DNA of 64,000 nucleotides from Polynucleobacter corsicus (GTDB lineage: Bacteria > Pseudomonadota > Gammaproteobacteria > Burkholderiales > Burkholderiaceae), in contig NZ_CP061314.1 in NCBI RefSeq assembly GCF_018688255.1, positions 992,001 through 1,056,000 of the forward strand, in the 5' to 3' direction. The first letter of the stretch is position 1, and every line of letters begins with the position of its first letter. A program made the translations under genes and the position numbers. The notes beneath the pieces are model-generated. The model had not been told where the DNA came from, searched no databases, and saw only the letters and a list, made by a program, of their open reading frames with translations. Shown here piece by piece: positions 61,446 to 64,000 of this stretch.

Positions 61446-61910
61446 TTAACGAACCCAAGTTTGAGTTCTTCCCAACAAGGGGATGCCAATATAGCCCCTT
61501 ACATCCAGTGTTTTGTCGTTGACCATGGTGATTTTTACCTTATAAATCTCGCCTTCTTCGGGGTCCAGAATTTCTCCACCCGACCAAACTCCTGGGCTGG
61601 ATTTCCTGAGACCTTTCATAATTATCATTCCGGTAATGGCCTTACCTTTTCGCTCATCTTTGCACAAATTACAATGAGTTACCAGTGTTTCGCCAGGGGT
61701 AGGAATCAATTCCGTAACGGTGCCGATTAATTCACCATTTTTCTCTTCCAATCGAATTAATGAACTAGGTTGATTTGTTTTCTCATCAATCGTTTTCCAA
61801 ACGCCGAGCACTGGGTCCAATGATTGTGCATTGCCATAACTTATGAAAAGGAAAGCGCTTAAAACTGTGAGTTGGGAAAATTTTTTAATGATTTGTAATA
61901 GGTTGGTCAT
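61446..61910 (-). CDS. DUF2147 family exported protein
   Basis: 154-residue periplasmic protein with signal peptide (AFLFISYGNAQS) and a DUF2147 lipocalin-like domain: DPVLGVWKTIDE at the start, RLEEKNGELIGTVTEL, then a CNLC pair in THCNLCKDERKG, and GWVR-like TQTWVR end. DUF2147 members occur beside stress and envelope genes; function unproven. It is divergent from the MipA/OmpV gene with 64 nt between starts. Confidence 0.85.
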   Translation of the reverse strand: MTNLLQIIKKFSQLTVLSAFLFISYGNAQSLDPVLGVWKTIDEKTNQPSSLIRLEEKNGELIGTVTELIPTPGETLVTHCNLCKDERKGKAITGMIIMKGLRKSSPGVWSGGEILDPEEGEIYKVKITMVNDKTLDVRGYIGIPLLGRTQTWVR

Positions 61911-61974
61911 AACGCTTCCATTAAGTGGTTAAAGTGATTTTACAGTTGCTGCTCAGTCGTGTTAGATTCACAGA

Positions 61975-62766
61975 ATGACGAAATGCATAAAACTAGCCGT
62001 AAATTCGATATTACTTTGCTTGTTATCAAGCACTTTTGTGGTTTACGCTGCAAATAGTTCAGATTCTGATATTCCAAACGGGATTCCAGACCGGATTGTG
62101 GGCGATATCGGAGCTGCCGTGTACAGCACCAATCTGAACATTGGTAGCTATGGCGCCCAATCAACGGCATTACCCTATGGATTTTTTGACTATAAGCGCT
62201 TTGCAATGCGTATTGATCAGATGGCATTTAAAACTTTGCCTGTCGGATTCGGATTTCTTGAAATCGTGGGGAAAGTTGATCCCGATTCCTATAAGGTGAA
62301 ATCAACCATTAACGCTCAAACAATTAACAAAGGCTATCAAGTACCTATCGGTCTTGGAACGTTTCAAGATACACCTATTGGGGCATTTTTTCTGAATGCC
62401 TACCATGACTTTGGTCAGTCAAAAGGCAATCTCCTCGAGCTTAATTATTTTGGGGAGATCGAGTTAATTAGCAAAGTTACCCTCTATCCGCAAGTAGGTA
62501 TGGAGCGTCAATCAGGCTCTTTTGCAAATTACTACTATGGGGTCACTCCTGAGCAGGCGCAAGCTACTGGATATCGAGCGTATACAGCTTCTAGTTCAAA
62601 TAACCCATTGGCAGGATTTTTGCTTGAAATTCCAGTAGTAGATGATTGGTACGTCAATTTATACGTAAAACGAAAATGGCTAGGTTCTGGAGTTAATAAC
62701 AGCCCGGTTCTAACTCGCTCGTTTCAAGATACGATGTTTATGGCACTTGCTTATCGTTTTAAGTAA
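61975..62766 (+). CDS. MipA/OmpV family outer membrane protein
   Basis: 263-residue beta-barrel outer membrane protein. Signal peptide ends near VVYAAN; the remainder alternates as barrel strands and ends YRFK, with a penultimate aromatic residue typical of BAM substrates. YYYGVTPEQAQATGYRAYTASSS is the diagnostic MipA/OmpV segment (scaffold for murein synthesis in E. coli, adhesion or osmotic functions elsewhere). Convergent with the M48 gene, 12 nt between stops. Confidence 0.85.
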   Translation: MTKCIKLAVNSILLCLLSSTFVVYAANSSDSDIPNGIPDRIVGDIGAAVYSTNLNIGSYGAQSTALPYGFFDYKRFAMRIDQMAFKTLPVGFGFLEIVGKVDPDSYKVKSTINAQTINKGYQVPIGLGTFQDTPIGAFFLNAYHDFGQSKGNLLELNYFGEIELISKVTLYPQVGMERQSGSFANYYYGVTPEQAQATGYRAYTASSSNNPLAGFLLEIPVVDDWYVNLYVKRKWLGSGVNNSPVLTRSFQDTMFMALAYRFK

Positions 62767-62778
62767 TTTATTAAGGCT

Positions 62779-63597
62779 TTACTTTGTGAGCCCTGGTTTT
62801 GGTGCCACTTTGTACAGAGGCTCAACTGCCGGCATTAGCGCAGTTAATTGTTCGATTCGGGTTTCACCAGAAGGGTGGGTGGATAAGAATTCTGGAGAGC
62901 TACTACCTTTGGTTGCCTTCAGCATTTTTTGCCAAACGCTAATTGCGCCCATAGGGTTGTATCCCGCTCTTGCTGCAAGCTCCAATCCAATGGCATCGGC
63001 TTCTGATTCATTCTCTCTCGAGTTTGGCAAAATGATTGCATATTGAGCAACCTGGTTTGCAGCGCCCACTGCGGAACCATAGGGGCCAGCTACGACCATC
63101 GCAATGTTCACCAATACGTTTTGTGCAACAGCTTGAGATACGCGCTCTCGCCCATGCTCTCTTAGGGCATGGGCAATTTCATGGCCCATGATGGCTGCAA
63201 TTTCATCATTATTTAAATTCAGTTGATCAATAATTCCGGTGTAGAAAGTGATCTTTCCGCCGGGTGCGCAGGTAGCATTCAAAACGGGAGCATCAATAAG
63301 AGTGAGCCGCCAGTCCCATTGCTTAGTGTCGTCTCGGAATGCCTCAGTCTGTGGGATCAGCCTATTTGCAATGAATTTCAATCGCTCATAAGCAGGGCCA
63401 GAAGTGACGAGTATATTTTTCTCTTTTGCTTTTTGATTCTGCTCGTTATAACTTGCCGCAGAAAGCCGATTGACCTCTTCAGAAGAAGCCATCATAAATT
63501 GTGATCGGTTAACTCCGACCGCTCCCGAGCGGGTAGTGCTCGCGCACGCAGAGAGTAAAGAAACAAGTGCAAGGATCCAAAAGGTGCGAATGCTCAA
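62779..63597 (-). CDS. M48 family metalloprotease, lipoprotein
   Basis: 272-residue zinc protease with lipobox LLSAC (Cys18), so probably attached to the outer membrane periplasmic face. The zinc motif HEIAH is at 139-143, and the third ligand is in ESEADAIGLEL. It resembles LoiP/YcaL (and BepA without TPRs), which process misfolded outer membrane proteins. The region APGGKITFYTGIID is the usual strand before the active helix. It sits beside the MipA/OmpV gene and complements bamD earlier in the window in envelope quality control. Confidence 0.9.
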   Translation of the reverse strand: MSIRTFWILALVSLLSACASTTRSGAVGVNRSQFMMASSEEVNRLSAASYNEQNQKAKEKNILVTSGPAYERLKFIANRLIPQTEAFRDDTKQWDWRLTLIDAPVLNATCAPGGKITFYTGIIDQLNLNNDEIAAIMGHEIAHALREHGRERVSQAVAQNVLVNIAMVVAGPYGSAVGAANQVAQYAIILPNSRENESEADAIGLELAARAGYNPMGAISVWQKMLKATKGSSSPEFLSTHPSGETRIEQLTALMPAVEPLYKVAPKPGLTK

Positions 63598-63632
63598 ATC
63601 AAATCCTTGCTAATACCCGCGCTCTATTTAAC

Positions 63633-64000
63633 TTACTTCTTCTTTGGAGGCGTAATAGACGCAGCCATCGCATCAAAGTAAATCACTCGAACCTGCTCAC
63701 CAACATTGACATCTGCTAACAGCTGCGAGTTCTTAACGGTAACAACAGTGATCTTGCCACTTGGACCTTTAACCGATACTAATTTCTTAGCGCGATCTAC
63801 AGCTACGATATCGGCAATGATGGTCGTGGTGTTGGTAATGGTACGAGTTGGCTTTTCGCCTAGCTTAGAAGCTAGTTCTGATGAAGTCTCCACCTTGCTA
63901 CGAATACCATCACTCTTAGTCTTAATCAATTCAATTGCAACAGCAAGTTCATAGGTCACATTGAGTCGGTCACCCACTTTAATCTGATCAAAACTCTTAA
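63633..64000 (-). CDS. Exported or periplasmic protein of unknown function, 5' truncated
   Basis: The frame is open to the right edge; about 122 residues are visible, reading from KSFDQIKVGDRLNVTYELAVAIEL at the truncated end to a Lys-rich stop. A GTG at 63977 could pose as a start, but the conserved KVGDRLNV module begins upstream of it. Two similar segments occur: FDQIKVGDRLNVTYELAVAI and LLADVNVGEQVRVIYFDAMA, separated by a beta-rich VVAVDRAKKLVSVKGPSGKI strand pair. Such paired KVGD modules occur in periplasmic proteins of proteobacteria of undetermined role. It is 35 nt upstream of the M48 gene on the same strand. Confidence 0.6.
   Translation of the reverse strand, partial: KSFDQIKVGDRLNVTYELAVAIELIKTKSDGIRSKVETSSELASKLGEKPTRTITNTTTIIADIVAVDRAKKLVSVKGPSGKITVVTVKNSQLLADVNVGEQVRVIYFDAMAASITPPKKK

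Overview
The window reads as chromosomal core sequence of a free-living betaproteobacterium in the Burkholderiaceae. Polynucleobacter is my best guess, from moderate-to-low GC, very compact gene packing and Burkholderiales gene orders (tRNA-Leu-tig-clpP-clpX-lon-tRNA-Val-ppiD; phaC-phaB-phaR; pyrG-kdsA-eno-ftsB). The genus call is inference. I see no prophage, insertion sequence, CRISPR array or rRNA operon.

Layout. 1-1558 is the 3' two thirds of parC. 1625-6841 is an accessory cluster like those that mature CoxLMS-type molybdenum hydroxylases (XdhC/CoxI, MocA-like nucleotidyltransferase, RidA, CoxE VWA protein, CoxD/MoxR ATPase) beside two small c-type cytochromes, with no hydroxylase subunits in view. 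6926-14969 is a complete propionyl-CoA to succinyl-CoA route (methylmalonyl-CoA mutase, MeaB, PccB, PccA, epimerase-like VOC protein) with a divergent GntR/FCD regulator. It runs directly into tsaB, rimI and a small gene that resembles holD. 16787-21997 holds lplT, alr, bamD, rluD and pgeF. 22100-27797 is the polyhydroxyalkanoate locus phaC-phaB-phaR, then rimO and a BktB-type thiolase. 27794-33570 holds serB, mfd, ispD and ispF. 33652-39787 is the proteostasis block tRNA-Leu, tig, clpP, clpX, lon, with a near-consensus sigma-32 promoter before lon. 39905-42909 holds tRNA-Val, a PpiD-like gene that appears to lack its parvulin domain, a TesA-like esterase and a YbbA-like ATPase without its permease. 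42931-57445 is housekeeping metabolism: purL, a SpeE-like protein, acnB, pyrG, kdsA, eno, ftsB, hslO, gltX. 57527-57852 carries tRNA-Ala, tRNA-Glu and tRNA-Asp. 57912-64000 is an envelope-oriented, less conserved stretch: alanine-rich secreted protein, TolC-like protein, alpha/beta hydrolase, DUF4118 membrane protein, proline-rich secreted peptide, DUF2147 protein, MipA/OmpV protein, M48 lipoprotein protease and a truncated gene at the edge.

Functionally the window links odd-chain/propionate carbon entry to the TCA cycle (mcm-pcc, acnB), carbon storage (pha genes with bktB), protein quality control (tig, ClpXP, Lon, Hsp33, PpiD-like, M48) and cell-wall/LPS precursors (alr, kdsA, lplT). The points most worth a second look are the parvulin-less PpiD, the HolD candidate, the orphan molybdo-enzyme maturation cluster, the octanucleotide repeat before ridA, and several palindromes that look like operators (before acnB, phaR and the mcm operon).
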